Positions 63,852 through 64,000 of a stretch of 64,000 bases of DNA are shown here, one piece after another. The translations under genes and the position numbers were made by a program. The stretch comes from an uncultured Porphyromonadaceae bacterium (GTDB lineage: Bacteria; Bacteroidota; Bacteroidia; Bacteroidales; UBA11471): assembly GCA_900542765.1 (NCBI GenBank), contig UQOX01000012.1:1-64000 (forward strand). The letters are read 5' to 3'. Under the pieces are notes generated by a model. It made no database searches, was not told the DNA's origin, and saw nothing but the letters and a program-made list of their open reading frames with translations. Every line of letters begins with the position of its first letter. Positions within the stretch are counted from its first letter, which is position 1.

Positions 63852-63883
63852 CAAAGGTAATGTTTTGATTTGAATTTATCAAA
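63852..63883 (-). promoter_or_regulatory. tRNA-Pro promoter
   Basis: TTTG (63883-63880), 20 bases, then TACCTTTG (63859-63852) match both parts of the Bacteroidetes promoter consensus exactly. It ends 16 bases before the tRNA 5-prime end, so the primary transcript needs little trimming. Confidence 0.8.
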
Positions 63884-63932
63884 CATATATTCGGGAAAAA
63901 TTTTATTCCGACATTTCAAATGCCGGTCAATG

Positions 63933-64000
63933 CTATGTCTCCACCACCCGCACTCGACTGCACCCGTTGGAGACGCGTTCGACCTGCACCTGCACGGGTA
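63933..64000 (-). CDS. C-terminus of an unidentified gene (partial)
   Basis: A minus-strand frame entering from the right edge ends at TAG 63935-63933. The 21 visible residues (PVQVQVERVSNGCSRVRVVE, then T) look like two beta strands joined by a turn, as at the end of a domain. Too little is visible to name the family. GC use matches the coding regions of the window. Confidence 0.45.
   Translation of the reverse strand, partial: PVQVQVERVSNGCSRVRVVET

Overview
The window is about 64 kb of a moderately GC-rich chromosome from the order Bacteroidales. Evidence: promoter -7 elements of the TAnnTTTG type precede many genes, most starts lack a Shine-Dalgarno sequence, an arginine operon has the Bacteroidetes layout (argR, GNAT, argG, argC, argD, proC), a glycine-lipid acyltransferase pair is present, and one enzyme carries a type IX secretion (T9SS) C-terminal sorting domain. 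A T9SS-bearing family such as Barnesiellaceae would fit, but the genus cannot be fixed from sequence alone. No phage, insertion sequence, CRISPR array or rRNA was seen. One tRNA gene (Pro, CGG) lies near the right end.

Layout. 1-1.7 kb: two overlapping minus-strand genes for secreted proteins, a tandem EYWWDSDPGYG-type repeat protein cut by the left edge and a beta-helix protein. 1.9-2.4 kb: ssb. 2.6-8.1 kb: arginine operon on the minus strand (argR, GNAT acyltransferase, argG, pspC-like gene, argC, argD, proC), with a candidate ArgR operator overlapping its promoter. 8.4-13.5 kb: surE, divergent from a parA-parB-DUF5683-lytic transglycosylase operon. 13.6-21.3 kb: pectin-degradation locus (acetylesterase-pectinesterase fusion, two GH105 hydrolases, a second pectinesterase, a GH43 enzyme), split by a small winged-helix gene with its own promoter and terminator. 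21.3-30.3 kb: purT; an S24 repressor-trmB-mrp operon; gapA; mdh; an aldose epimerase-like gene; an SDR.

30.4-46.8 kb: a minus-strand division and cell-wall (dcw) cluster from rsmH and ftsL through ftsI, murE, mraY, murD, ftsW, murG, murC, ftsQ, ftsA and ftsZ to yqeY and serS. It lacks murF, ddl and an adjacent mraZ. 47-48.8 kb: divergent glycine-lipid pair (glsA-like, glsB-like). 48.9-50.7 kb: recF-DUF721(DciA-like)-thioesterase operon. 50.9-54.6 kb: TPR membrane protein, ribH, Nudix hydrolase, methyltransferase, cobalamin adenosyltransferase, DUF2795 gene. 54.6-55.3 kb: mostly non-coding, with an apparent thioredoxin-fold gene remnant. 55.3-61.0 kb: complete RND efflux operon (adaptor, pump, outer-membrane channel). 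61.4-63.4 kb: TIGR01777-type epimerase, an EFR1-type flavodoxin/ferredoxin, and an AT-rich membrane-protein remnant in the same frame. 63.8 kb: tRNA-Pro. The extreme right edge holds the C-terminus of another minus-strand gene.

Most of the content is core metabolism and cell biology. The least explained parts are the left-edge secreted pair, the S24 repressor with its palindrome and divergent orphan gene, and the differing localisation signals of the two GH105 paralogues. I did not find a convincing new defence or mobile system.
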